DNA from: a virus
DNA: 49,520 bases
IMG/VR virus record: IMGVR_UViG_3300021962_000167
Location: 1-49,520 of that record
Strand: one strand, 5' to 3'
Part shown: positions 39,418-47,024 of the stretch, piece by piece
Layout: every line of letters begins with the position of its first letter
Numbering within the stretch: position 1 is the stretch's first letter
Notes under the pieces: model-generated
The model's database searches: none
What the model saw: the letters and a program-made list of their open reading frames with translations, nothing else
What the model was told of the DNA's origin: nothing
Program-made: the position numbers and the translations under genes

Positions 39418-40035
39418 TTAGTAAGAACCGCCGTCGATGGTGGTTTCGAGAGCAGTAACGCGAGCGTCGAGAGCCGAATCAGCGTTGGTGCGATCTGTGA
39501 CCTCTTGAGCGAGAGCAGCGTCATTGCTGAGAACGTAGGCAGCAAAAGCGTTATCATTCTCAGTATCAATAGAATTGATAAGAGTAACGATTTCAGCGAA
39601 GCTGTCCTTGTCAGCGTCAGCGGCAGACAGAATTGCGTCGATGCGAGCCTTCTCAGTGTCGATGTTCGACTGGAGGGTGGTGTCAGCATTCGTGCGGTTC
39701 GTGACCTCGGTGGCGAGATTGGTGGTGAGAACGCCTTCTGCGTCAGTAGCGCGGGTGATCTCATTGTTGAGGTTAGTGGTCAGCGTGTTGTCAGCAGCGA
39801 TACGAGCAGCCTCTTCGTCAGCGATAGCTTGGGTAAGAGTGCTGTTAGCGGAAGCAACGATGCCGTCAGCGTAAGCCTTGGTAGCGAAGGTTCCCTCACC
39901 GCCAATGACGAACGGCACAGAGCTGTTGTCACCAATGAAGAGGTTCTTGTTTGTGATGTCGATAGCAAGCTCTCCAGCAGACAGGCTGCTCGGAGTACCT
40001 ACACCGCGTTTGATTTTGATAATGGGATTTGCCAT
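39418..40035 (-). CDS. Coiled-coil head-fibre-like protein (205 aa)
   Basis: After an attachment module (IKIKRGVGTPSSLSAGELAID then LFIGDNSSV) the protein is almost entirely heptad-like helix (SANSTLTQAIADEEAARIAA, EVTNRTNADTTLQSNIDTEK, ALAQEVTDRTNADSALDARV). It is a candidate trimeric fibre, similar in design to phi29-type head fibres. The short repeated unit EVT(N/D)RTNAD...L occurs at least twice. Its neighbours have the same N-terminal module or an HTH fibre motif. Confidence 0.65.
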   Translation of the reverse strand: MANPIIKIKRGVGTPSSLSAGELAIDITNKNLFIGDNSSVPFVIGGEGTFATKAYADGIVASANSTLTQAIADEEAARIAADNTLTTNLNNEITRATDAEGVLTTNLATEVTNRTNADTTLQSNIDTEKARIDAILSAADADKDSFAEIVTLINSIDTENDNAFAAYVLSNDAALAQEVTDRTNADSALDARVTALETTIDGGSY

Positions 40036-40060
40036 AGGGTTTTATGTTGTTTGCGAGGGG

Positions 40061-40864
40061 TTAATAATATCCACAATCCGTCTCGCCCGGAACTATGGAA
40101 TACTGCGTCCCAGTCCACCGCCACAGCGTGTTCTTGTCTGTGGCAATGTACAACCGCCCAAACGAGCCTGTTGCTGGGAAATTGGGAACGCTGGCATATT
40201 CAAGAATGCCAGCCTCTGAAGACGAAATTCTTGCATCGACAGCGGCATCAAAGTCTTGGATGTCTGCGCTGTAGTGCGTGTGATCTTCTGGAGGGAAAAC
40301 AGTTGGCTTGTTGGCAATAACCGCCCATTCGGGCGTCTGGTCGGAAATAAAGACGTAGCTCGATTCCAGCGTCTTGTCGCCGCTGCCAGAGTATTGATAC
40401 CTTTCGCCTGTAACGGTTGTTACAACCGTTCCTTCAAAAATTTCGTTCTGCTGCTCTTGCGTCAGGTCTGCCAGACCGCCGACAGACACAACGGGGAATC
40501 CAGATCCGCCAAACGTAAACTCGTTGCGTTTTACAAAAACTTTTTGGCCTGTGCTGGTAACAACCAGAATTTCTTCTGCGCCAGAAATGTCGGAAATAGT
40601 GTCAAGCTGAAGGCTAATCTCGCGCTTGTTTGAGATCGGATTGATGCCAGTTTGGTTCGTGATCGAGATCCACGCAGGCGTAAATTCAATCAAAAACTCG
40701 CCTTTTTGTGAGCTATAATTTTTATTATATCCATCAACGCGCAAAAAATGGTCGCCATCAGTATCAAACGAATTTTTCGTCGTGCCAGCGGGATATTTCA
40801 CAGCAAACGACTCACCAACAGCAAGCGGTGTGTCAATTTTTGCTCTGAAACTGATGTATGACAT
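40061..40864 (-). CDS. Fibre-type protein with DHTHY motif (267 aa)
   Basis: ATG at 40864 (MSYISFRAKIDTPLAVGESF) is preferred; the frame is open slightly further, but only from a TTG. The N-terminal 150 residues are beta-rich. Later residues include ADLTQEQQNEIFEGTV and the fibre signature EDHTHYSADIQDFDAAVDAR, common in tail-fibre proteins, then FGRLYIATDKNTLWRWTG, a typical C-terminal display strand. It follows the portal by 39 bases. Confidence 0.65.
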   Translation of the reverse strand: MSYISFRAKIDTPLAVGESFAVKYPAGTTKNSFDTDGDHFLRVDGYNKNYSSQKGEFLIEFTPAWISITNQTGINPISNKREISLQLDTISDISGAEEILVVTSTGQKVFVKRNEFTFGGSGFPVVSVGGLADLTQEQQNEIFEGTVVTTVTGERYQYSGSGDKTLESSYVFISDQTPEWAVIANKPTVFPPEDHTHYSADIQDFDAAVDARISSSEAGILEYASVPNFPATGSFGRLYIATDKNTLWRWTGTQYSIVPGETDCGYY

Positions 40865-40903
40865 GGCGGGTATTGTTAGCGGATGGTCAGATTTCGTCAA
40901 ACA

Positions 40904-43069
40904 TTATCCAACAGGCATCGGTGCTGGCATCATGCCCTGCGGGGCGTTGGGCATAACTGGCGGTCTGCCTGCCGCGCCTCCTGCGGCATTGTTGCCGCCT
41001 TGTGCGCCTTGCATGTTTGGATCGGTCATCGGGTCGCCAGTCGCCATTTGCTTCTGCGCGTTCATTGAGACGATACTTTGAAGCGGCCCAGAGAGCGCGT
41101 CTGTCACGTCGAGCTTGTCGTCCATACGGCGAATCAATTCGCGTGCAAGCCATTCTGGTGAAATGCCGGGGATTTGAATGAGCAGCGGCACAATCTTCTC
41201 GATGTTGGCAATCTCTGCGGCTTTGTTCGGTCTGCCGCTGGAGCCTGCTTGCACTTCCAAAAACAACTCGTCTTGGATCTCCTGCGCGGAAAGTTCGGGC
41301 CAGACAGCCCCCGGCCCAGCAATGCGCTTGACTGTGTCTGCGCCGATTTGTTGCAACAACGCCTGCCCCATTGCGCGGGCGACTTCGTTAAGGAAGTCGT
41401 CCAGATCGTCTACGTTCGATGAAAGCGCAGACATGCGGGAGCTTTCGGCTATGCTCGATTCGGTCGCCGTCGCGCCACCAGTGCCGCCAAGGTTCGCTTC
41501 TTGCGAGCCGACCGTACGAAGTACGTCTTCAAAAATCGGCGTCGTGTCATACAGGCCGGGATCGATGCGCGGCCCCTCGACGGGCTGGAGAAGTTCGCTA
41601 ACTTTTTGTCCGGGCTGTAGCCCTTTAAGTGTGACAACGCCGTTAGCAGGCTTTGCTTCAAGTTTGAATTTGTCTTCTGGATCAAGAACGCCGTCTGGAA
41701 CAGCGGTCATCGGGCGGTTGGCGTAGCGATGTTCGCGCAGACCTTCGCGGAGCCTATTGTACTCCAACTGCATCGGTCGCATGAGGCGCACGTCACTTGG
41801 AGGATACACTTCGCACTCGGATTCGATCTCGTTGAACGCAAGAACGAAGAACGGCCAGAACCGCTCCAGTTGCAGATGCGGTTCGCGTGGTTCCTCAAGG
41901 AAATTGCAGTAGCCTTCGGCTACGGTATATACCAATCCGTCTGTCTTGCTGTAAATCTCCCAGACACAGACCTGATCGACTGGCTTCTTGCCAGCGTCCA
42001 TGTCGCCAGATTCGATCTTGAACCGCTGGTTCTCTGGGTCTTGGTACGCGGTGAACTTTCCGTTCTTGAGGTCGATGCCGTAAATTTCTTTCACGTCATC
42101 GGTTGACATGATGAACTCATGCGCGACCCAGCGTGCGCCGATAAAACCGCGCAGGTAGGTGCAACGCGGGTCAACGATGACTGATGTTGACTTCGGGAAG
42201 TCAAGCACGATGCCTTCGCGTGCGACGACCTCTGGCATTTGCTGAACGCCAGCAAGCGAAATGCGAAGCTGTTCAGCCTCAGCGTCAATCGATGTAACAT
42301 CCTGCTTGCAATCACAAAGCTCTTCGCGGATACGCTCGATCTCGACAAGCCGCTGCGTGATGTCTGTAATCTTTTCGATGTCCTCTGGGCGTTTCTTCAT
42401 GAAACGCTGGACACCAATCTTGGCAAAACCAACGCCAGTTGAGCATGTGCGGCGGGTGAGCTGCTTCATGCTCATCTTGAACGGAGGAAGCTGCTCGTCG
42501 AGCGTGTACTTGGCGACGATTTCCATCGTCTTCGACACGCGGTCAAGCATTTTCCGCTTTTGGAACCCTTGAGTGATGTCTTGGATTGTCGCCATCATGT
42601 TCGGGTCTGGCGGCATCCCCATCATTGCGCCTTGCTGCATCGCGCCAGCGAGCATGTTGGCTTCGTTCAGCGTGCCTTCCCAAAGCGCAAAATCCAGCGT
42701 CTCACGACGCTTGCACTTGATCACGGGGTTCTTGGCATACAAGGCCGCGACACGTTGCGCGATGTGACGTTGAACGATGTTGGCTTGATACCTGTCTTCG
42801 TCGTCGCGCTCGCTCCATTGCTTGCCAGCAATAAATTTCAAGTCGTCGCGCATCCGCGTGAATGCGCTTTCGTGCTTTTTCTTTCCCGTTTTTACCGTTG
42901 ATGTCCAGAACTCAACAAGTTTGCGTCTGGATTCAGACGGCTCGTCGTAATCTTCTTTTTCAACGACCTCGACGCTGATTTCGGGCGCAGGCGCAAGCGC
43001 ATCAACGGGAATGCCTTCTTCCATCGGAGGCATCATAGGGTTTTCTGTTGGCTGCAAGGGGTCGTGCAT
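40904..43069 (-). CDS. Portal protein (721 aa)
   Basis: The sequence contains KGKKKHESAFTRM-like and DDLKFIAGKQWSERDDEDRY segments near residues 60-100, KNPVIKCKRRETLDF, helical crown helices (RVSKTMEIVAKYTLDEQLP) and NLGGTGGATATESSIAESSR near 520-545. This is the standard layout of large podoviral portals (about 700 aa, P22/BPP-1 group). The C-terminus is Met/Pro/Gly-rich and disordered. It lies directly after the large terminase in the usual packaging order. Confidence 0.85.
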   Translation of the reverse strand: MHDPLQPTENPMMPPMEEGIPVDALAPAPEISVEVVEKEDYDEPSESRRKLVEFWTSTVKTGKKKHESAFTRMRDDLKFIAGKQWSERDDEDRYQANIVQRHIAQRVAALYAKNPVIKCKRRETLDFALWEGTLNEANMLAGAMQQGAMMGMPPDPNMMATIQDITQGFQKRKMLDRVSKTMEIVAKYTLDEQLPPFKMSMKQLTRRTCSTGVGFAKIGVQRFMKKRPEDIEKITDITQRLVEIERIREELCDCKQDVTSIDAEAEQLRISLAGVQQMPEVVAREGIVLDFPKSTSVIVDPRCTYLRGFIGARWVAHEFIMSTDDVKEIYGIDLKNGKFTAYQDPENQRFKIESGDMDAGKKPVDQVCVWEIYSKTDGLVYTVAEGYCNFLEEPREPHLQLERFWPFFVLAFNEIESECEVYPPSDVRLMRPMQLEYNRLREGLREHRYANRPMTAVPDGVLDPEDKFKLEAKPANGVVTLKGLQPGQKVSELLQPVEGPRIDPGLYDTTPIFEDVLRTVGSQEANLGGTGGATATESSIAESSRMSALSSNVDDLDDFLNEVARAMGQALLQQIGADTVKRIAGPGAVWPELSAQEIQDELFLEVQAGSSGRPNKAAEIANIEKIVPLLIQIPGISPEWLARELIRRMDDKLDVTDALSGPLQSIVSMNAQKQMATGDPMTDPNMQGAQGGNNAAGGAAGRPPVMPNAPQGMMPAPMPVG

Positions 43070-43082
43070 AGCGGGAAATCAA

Positions 43083-44681
43083 TCAAAAACCATCACGGTA
43101 GGCAAGTCTTTTCGCAAGTTCATCTTGACGTGTTTGTTGTTTCACCCACGCCAGCGTGCCAGACACGGGTGAGTTTACTTTCTTCATCGGCACGGGCGCA
43201 TTGTGTTGCAGGTTCAGCCCCAACCCAATCCACGCGAGCGCATCGACAAAGTCATCGTGTCTTCCAGCAGGGAATTTGAGCATTTCCTGCTCGGCCTGCG
43301 ACCACCACGGCGCAAAGCCGGGGAACCGCACCCGCCCCAGCGATGCCATTGCTTGGATCGACTGTGCGCGGGTCATTTTGTCTTTCACAGGAGTCATTTC
43401 GACGATTGAGCAGTATGTTTGCTCTTCTACCATACGTTTTCGCAGGAACGGCCCGATAGCTTTGCTGATGTGTCCGTTCTCAGCCCACCAGAAAAGCGGC
43501 TTGTGCCGCTTCATCATCGTCAACATGGCTTCGACAACTCTGTCTGTCTGTTCCCTGCGCCACCAAAGATCAGGCAAAATCCAAATCACGCCGTCTTCGT
43601 CAACGCCAGCCGCGAGCAATACGGTCGGGTCACGGTCTTGCTTAGTGGATACCGCGTGATCGCTCGCGCAGTACACTCGCAGGTTTTTCGGCAATTCTTC
43701 GGGCTTGTATGTTTTGAGATAATCTTTTTTGAAGAAGTCGCCATCATCTGGCGTCGGCCTGCCTTGATACAACGCAGAGAAACCACGCGGGTTCAGCCTG
43801 CGTGCGTTTTCCAAAAACTCAACTGGGAACCGTTCAGGCCAGAGTGATTCGCCGCGCTTTCTGTCAAGCGGATCGTTGTCTTCAGCAAGGGCAGGCAGCG
43901 CAAGAATCTTCCAGCTTTTCGCTTCGTCTTTGTTGTAGCACGGGTTCGTTGGATCAGTAAGCCGCCCGATCAAGTCATCTTCATGCCAGCGCGTCATAAT
44001 GATTATGACTCTTGAGCCTGCTGTCATAAGCCGCGTCATGGCGACCTGCGTAAACCATTCCCATTGCTTGTTGCGCTCGGTCGGGCTGTCTGCTTGCTCG
44101 CGGTCTTTGATTGGATCGTCGATCAACAAGAAGTCAGCACCACGGCCCGTGATCGAGCCGCCGACACCAACAAAGGCGGCGATGCCGCCCTCGTTTGTCT
44201 GCACGCGGTCTGCGGCAGCGGAGCCAGCACGCAAACTGCATTTGGGGAAAACTTGTCTGTACAAGTTCTGTTTCATCAAGTCGCGCACGGCGCGACCAGT
44301 ATCCTGCGCGAAAGTCTCGTTATACGATGCAAAGATGACATGGCGATACGGATCGCGCCCGATCAACCACGGAATAAACTTTTTGCTTGCCAACTCAGAT
44401 TTCCCAGCACGCGGCGGCATCGTAATAATCAGCCGCAACATGTTACCGCGCTCAACTTCTTGGAGTGCCGCCGCGATAACGCGGTGGTGCTTGGCTGGCA
44501 TATACCGCGAGATGTCTGCGTCGTCTGGGTCTGACGGGTCTGGCATCATCAGACAAGTAAAGTCAATCAAATCCTCTGCGGCTTTGCCAAGGCGCAACCT
44601 GCGTTTGGCGGCGAGGATTGTCTTCTCGTAAGCAATGACTGCGTCAGCTTGCTTTTGGTCGTCGGTTCTTGTGTCTCCCAT
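43083..44681 (-). CDS. terL: Terminase large subunit (532 aa)
   Basis: The ATPase part has a Walker A-like MPPRAGKS at 88-95, Walker B FLLIDDP at 184-190 and the coupling motif IIIMTRWHEDD at 226-236. The nuclease part shows CASDHAVS (D341) and HDDFVDALAW (475-484), the acidic residues expected for an RNase H-like packaging nuclease. It sits one base after the SprT-like gene and 13 bases before the portal gene. Confidence 0.93.
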   Translation of the reverse strand: MGDTRTDDQKQADAVIAYEKTILAAKRRLRLGKAAEDLIDFTCLMMPDPSDPDDADISRYMPAKHHRVIAAALQEVERGNMLRLIITMPPRAGKSELASKKFIPWLIGRDPYRHVIFASYNETFAQDTGRAVRDLMKQNLYRQVFPKCSLRAGSAAADRVQTNEGGIAAFVGVGGSITGRGADFLLIDDPIKDREQADSPTERNKQWEWFTQVAMTRLMTAGSRVIIIMTRWHEDDLIGRLTDPTNPCYNKDEAKSWKILALPALAEDNDPLDRKRGESLWPERFPVEFLENARRLNPRGFSALYQGRPTPDDGDFFKKDYLKTYKPEELPKNLRVYCASDHAVSTKQDRDPTVLLAAGVDEDGVIWILPDLWWRREQTDRVVEAMLTMMKRHKPLFWWAENGHISKAIGPFLRKRMVEEQTYCSIVEMTPVKDKMTRAQSIQAMASLGRVRFPGFAPWWSQAEQEMLKFPAGRHDDFVDALAWIGLGLNLQHNAPVPMKKVNSPVSGTLAWVKQQTRQDELAKRLAYRDGF

Positions 44682-44954
44682 TTATTCAATAAGACCAGTT
44701 CTTACCAGCGCGGTCTTAATCGCATCTTCGGTTTCTTCGACTGCGGCTTCGTCAAGATCCCAGAGGCAGGCATGAAGAACCTCATGGATGATGGTAAAAG
44801 CCATGTCAGCTCCGCCATCATGCACGATTAACCGCTGCGCTTTGTCGCAATATCCGCGAACCGTCTTGCCGTCGAGCTTTAGTGGGGTTTCCTCCAAGAT
44901 CCGCCACCACTTCCCTCTGATCTTGACGCGAACGGCACGGTTTTTCTTGGGCAT
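44682..44954 (-). CDS. SprT-like metallopeptidase (90 aa)
   Basis: The zinc-metalloprotease motif HEVLH (57-61) occurs in FTIIHEVLHACLWDL, preceded by YCDKAQRLIVHDGG. This matches small SprT-like proteins encoded by phages, in which HExxH coordinates zinc. The substrate is unknown; virion maturation or host-protein cleavage are options. Its neighbours are endolysin and large terminase, so it is expressed late. It is very short compared with SprT (about 160 aa). Confidence 0.75.
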   Translation of the reverse strand: MPKKNRAVRVKIRGKWWRILEETPLKLDGKTVRGYCDKAQRLIVHDGGADMAFTIIHEVLHACLWDLDEAAVEETEDAIKTALVRTGLIE

Positions 44955-44957
44955 GAC

Positions 44958-45470
44958 TCATGCAACGGGGCGGATGCGAAGAAAATTCCTTGCAAGTTTC
45001 TTGTTACGGATTTTGCGGAACACGCCGTCACCAGAAACGCTGTCGCGTTGACCCTTGGTGTTTGTGTTGCCTTCAATCGTTTCGATGACGCCGTTATCTT
45101 CGCGGACAACAAATCCGACGTGCGAAAAGTCAAACATTACGATGTCTCCGGGCTGTACGTCTGCGTCTTCGTTCAGCAAAAGCGTTGTCTTCGGGCGCGA
45201 CTTGCTCCACGAATAGTACCCATACGCAAGCGCGGTCTTGGGACGCCAAGATTCAGGCGTGCTGACTTGCAGGTTAAGCCACTTGACCGCTTCTGGGTCT
45301 TGTAACCATTCACGGATACACCAATCAACAAACGCCGCGCACCACGGCCAAGCCGCAGGCTTGAGGTTTGTCGCTGTCTGATACTCTCGGATGCGGCGAC
45401 CGCTGTTGTTGCCGCCGACTTCACGGACTCCGACCTCGGACTCCGCGATCTTCAGGAGCTTATTTATCAT
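44958..45470 (-). CDS. CHAP-domain endolysin (170 aa)
   Basis: ATG at 45470 (MINKLLKIAESEVGVREVGG) was chosen because the upstream extension translates the spanin and holin region. The CHAP catalytic residues are C44 in WPWCAAFVDWC and H117 in FSHVGFV, with IEGNT near 132-136. It would cleave peptidoglycan as amidase or endopeptidase. It follows the spanin-like gene, overlapping it by 11 bases, within a holin-spanin-lysin cassette. No signal peptide, so it needs a holin. Confidence 0.85.
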   Translation of the reverse strand: MINKLLKIAESEVGVREVGGNNSGRRIREYQTATNLKPAAWPWCAAFVDWCIREWLQDPEAVKWLNLQVSTPESWRPKTALAYGYYSWSKSRPKTTLLLNEDADVQPGDIVMFDFSHVGFVVREDNGVIETIEGNTNTKGQRDSVSGDGVFRKIRNKKLARNFLRIRPVA

Positions 45471-45636
45471 TGAGTGTTCTTGTCGGAATGTCGGGGAGCT
45501 GGTAGGTGAATTTTCCGTAGTCGCTCTCAAGCGAGAACGCCAACGGCCCAAAACTTGAGCAACCCGTGAGAAAAACAGCGGCAGCGATTGCCCAAGCGAA
45601 GATGACAACCGCTGCCGCTTTGCGCCGCGCATTCAT
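45460..45636 (-). CDS. Outer-membrane lipoprotein spanin (o-spanin)-like (58 aa)
   Basis: The gene starts at 45636 by ATGA overlap with the holin stop and encodes a basic N-terminus (MNARRKAAAV), a hydrophobic signal and lipobox LTGC followed by SSFGPLAFS, then a short periplasmic part with Pro and Tyr (KFTYQLPDIPTRTL). This is the usual form of o-spanins (Rz1-like) that fuse inner and outer membranes at lysis. The presence of a lipobox protein points to a Gram-negative host. Confidence 0.7.
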   Translation of the reverse strand: MNARRKAAAVVIFAWAIAAAVFLTGCSSFGPLAFSLESDYGKFTYQLPDIPTRTLNDK

Positions 45637-45818
45637 TTGGACTCTTTGCGGATAACCTCGTAGAGTCCAATGAGTCCGATAACTGCTGTGCTGATCCCTG
45701 TGAGCAGTTCGGGGCTGACTTTCAGCCCCACAAGAGCGGCGAGGGAAAGGATTCCCGCCCAAGTGGACTTCTCTTTCAAGCGCGAAAGCGCGGCGTCAAT
45801 TAGTTTCATCGTGACCAT
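45633..45818 (-). CDS. Holin candidate (61 aa)
   Basis: ATG at 45818 has an ACAAACAACAAT leader; the frame continues upstream with no clear start. The protein has a charged N-terminus (LIDAALSRLKEKSTW), a hydrophobic helix (about residues 20-32), a short turn around VSPE and a second helix (about 38-54), and ends VIRKESK. Two membrane helices with a basic end and a position before spanin and endolysin make a class II-type holin the best guess. Confidence 0.65.
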   Translation of the reverse strand: MVTMKLIDAALSRLKEKSTWAGILSLAALVGLKVSPELLTGISTAVIGLIGLYEVIRKESK

Positions 45819-45887
45819 AGTGTTCTTATTGTTGTTTGTTCTAACGGGGAAAATATATGGTGATTCGCGGGTGTTGGTCAACAATAA

Positions 45888-46106
45888 TCAACCCCCAATA
45901 AATCTGCCCTTGACCCACTCAAAGACCATCGTCCACGCGAATGCGACCGCCGCTACGATGCCCAAAAAGTACCCGCGATGCGCCTCAAGCGACCGCACGC
46001 GCTTCTCGATACACTCCAGACGGTACGAGTTCGTCCGCTGGTTTTCCAAAATCATATCCAGCTTGCCAGATAAGTTTCCAAGTTGATGTGCGATGTCGTC
46101 TGGCAT
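45888..46106 (-). CDS. Small membrane protein, XhlA/i-spanin-like (72 aa)
   Basis: ATG at 46106 (MPDDIAHQLGNLSGKLDMIL) is preferred over a TTG at 46124. The N-terminal 45 residues form a charged amphipathic helix that can make a coiled coil, followed by one membrane segment (YFLGIVAAVAFAWTMVF) and WVKGRFIGG. The layout resembles XhlA-type lysis proteins, or an inner spanin in reverse orientation. It belongs to the lysis cluster. Confidence 0.6.
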   Translation of the reverse strand: MPDDIAHQLGNLSGKLDMILENQRTNSYRLECIEKRVRSLEAHRGYFLGIVAAVAFAWTMVFEWVKGRFIGG

Positions 46107-46120
46107 AGTGATATGAACAA

Positions 46121-46627
46121 TCAATTACCAAAAACAGCAAACATCAGCAAGTTCAAATCCTTGTAGACTCCGTTTGTTTTGTCGTAGATATGCACCTCGA
46201 AAAAGCTGGGGTTGATGTCATACACAACCATCGCCCAGTCACCGTCGTAGTTATCGTCTGTTGCGCCCATTGTGGATGTCACGACGTAGTTTGCGTCTGG
46301 CCGCGTTGCAGACAGAGCAACAATGTATTTCCCTGTTGCCGTTTTGTTCACGCCACTGATCCCATACGACGCCGCAGGCGTGATCGCTCCGCTGGCAACC
46401 GACTTACCATTGAAGTTGACCCATGCTTTACATATCGAAGCCGCAGCCAAGTCGGTCACATCAGCGATAACGTGCGAGTGTCCCGTGTCGGACTTCCCGG
46501 CAAGTGCGGTGGTGGCCGCTGTCGAGAGCGGCTTGTCTGCGTCCGATGTATTGTCAACATTTCCCAGCCCTACATCCGCGCTGGTCAACGGTTCGATCAT
46601 GTCTGTGGATACCTTTGTTAGTGCCAT
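46121..46627 (-). CDS. Short tail-fibre protein (168 aa)
   Basis: The N-terminal part is the common fibre module SADVGLGNVDNTSDADKPLS then ALAGKSDTGHSHVIADVTDL, which includes the GHSHVI motif. The C-terminal 100 residues are beta-rich (KTATGKYIVALSATRPDANY) and end MFAVFGN, possibly a receptor-binding or collar tip. It ends in frame just before the lysis genes and begins four bases after the membrane protein copy 2 ends. Confidence 0.7.
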   Translation of the reverse strand: MALTKVSTDMIEPLTSADVGLGNVDNTSDADKPLSTAATTALAGKSDTGHSHVIADVTDLAAASICKAWVNFNGKSVASGAITPAASYGISGVNKTATGKYIVALSATRPDANYVVTSTMGATDDNYDGDWAMVVYDINPSFFEVHIYDKTNGVYKDLNLLMFAVFGN

Positions 46628-46629
46628 AT

Positions 46630-46756
46630 ATTATTGGGTTAAATGTAAGACAATCGCCGCCGCGACGACGATTACCGATGGAACAGACAGATCCGCAAAA
46701 AATGCTTTCGCTGCCCAGTGTTTAGGGTTAAGTCCACCGAATAGCGGCAGATCTTT
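46630..46756. repeat. Direct repeat, right copy (127 bp exact)
   Basis: Identical to bases 1-127. It forms the 3' part of the second 100-aa membrane protein gene. Identity ends sharply at 46757; beyond that the two copies differ by many, mostly silent, changes. Confidence 0.9.
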
Positions 46757-46933
46757 ACGGAGCTTGCTTGGGGATGCCTTAATTGCGCGATACTCTGCTT
46801 GAGCAATCTCCCTACCTGCGAAGAAGAATATTCCGGCTATTGCTCCGATAAACGGGTTCTTTGTCAGAGCATATCCTATTCCTTGGAACGCAAGGCAGAT
46901 TAAAATGTGGGAGATGTTGAATATAGAGTTCAA
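46631..46933 (-). CDS. Small phage membrane protein, copy 2 (100 aa)
   Basis: This is the paralogue of the gene at 2-304: the last 56 residues are identical, the first 44 differ at eight sites. It starts with TTG at 46933, and the TTGA overlaps the TGA of a short frame upstream, exactly as in copy 1. It lies between spike C and the short fibre, so spike and membrane protein form a pair. Function unknown; a membrane-anchoring or lysis-timing role is possible. Confidence 0.75.
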   Translation of the reverse strand: MNSIFNISHILICLAFQGIGYALTKNPFIGAIAGIFFFAGREIAQAEYRAIKASPSKLRKDLPLFGGLNPKHWAAKAFFADLSVPSVIVVAAAIVLHLTQ

Positions 46934-47022
46934 TACTTTGTAATACGGCCTTCTTTTTGAGCCTTTTCGTATTCTTCTTTCGTTACTTTGTTTTTAGCGA
47001 GGATTTCTTTGGCTTGTATAAT
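46930..47022 (-). CDS. Small peptide frame without canonical start (about 30 aa)
   Basis: After spike C's TAA the frame reads ..QAKEILAKNKVTKEEYEKAQ.. to ..GRITKY and stops with TGA at 46932-46930, which overlaps the TTG start of the membrane protein. No ATG, GTG or TTG is available; the first codons are ATT (47022) and ATA (47019), with AAGGA about 11 bases upstream of ATT. The peptide composition looks coding. It may initiate at ATT/ATA or depend on re-initiation from the spike stop. It occupies the same slot as the 47-aa gene in the other cassette. Confidence 0.4.
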   Translation of the reverse strand: MIQAKEILAKNKVTKEEYEKAQKEGRITKY

Positions 47023-47024
47023 AG

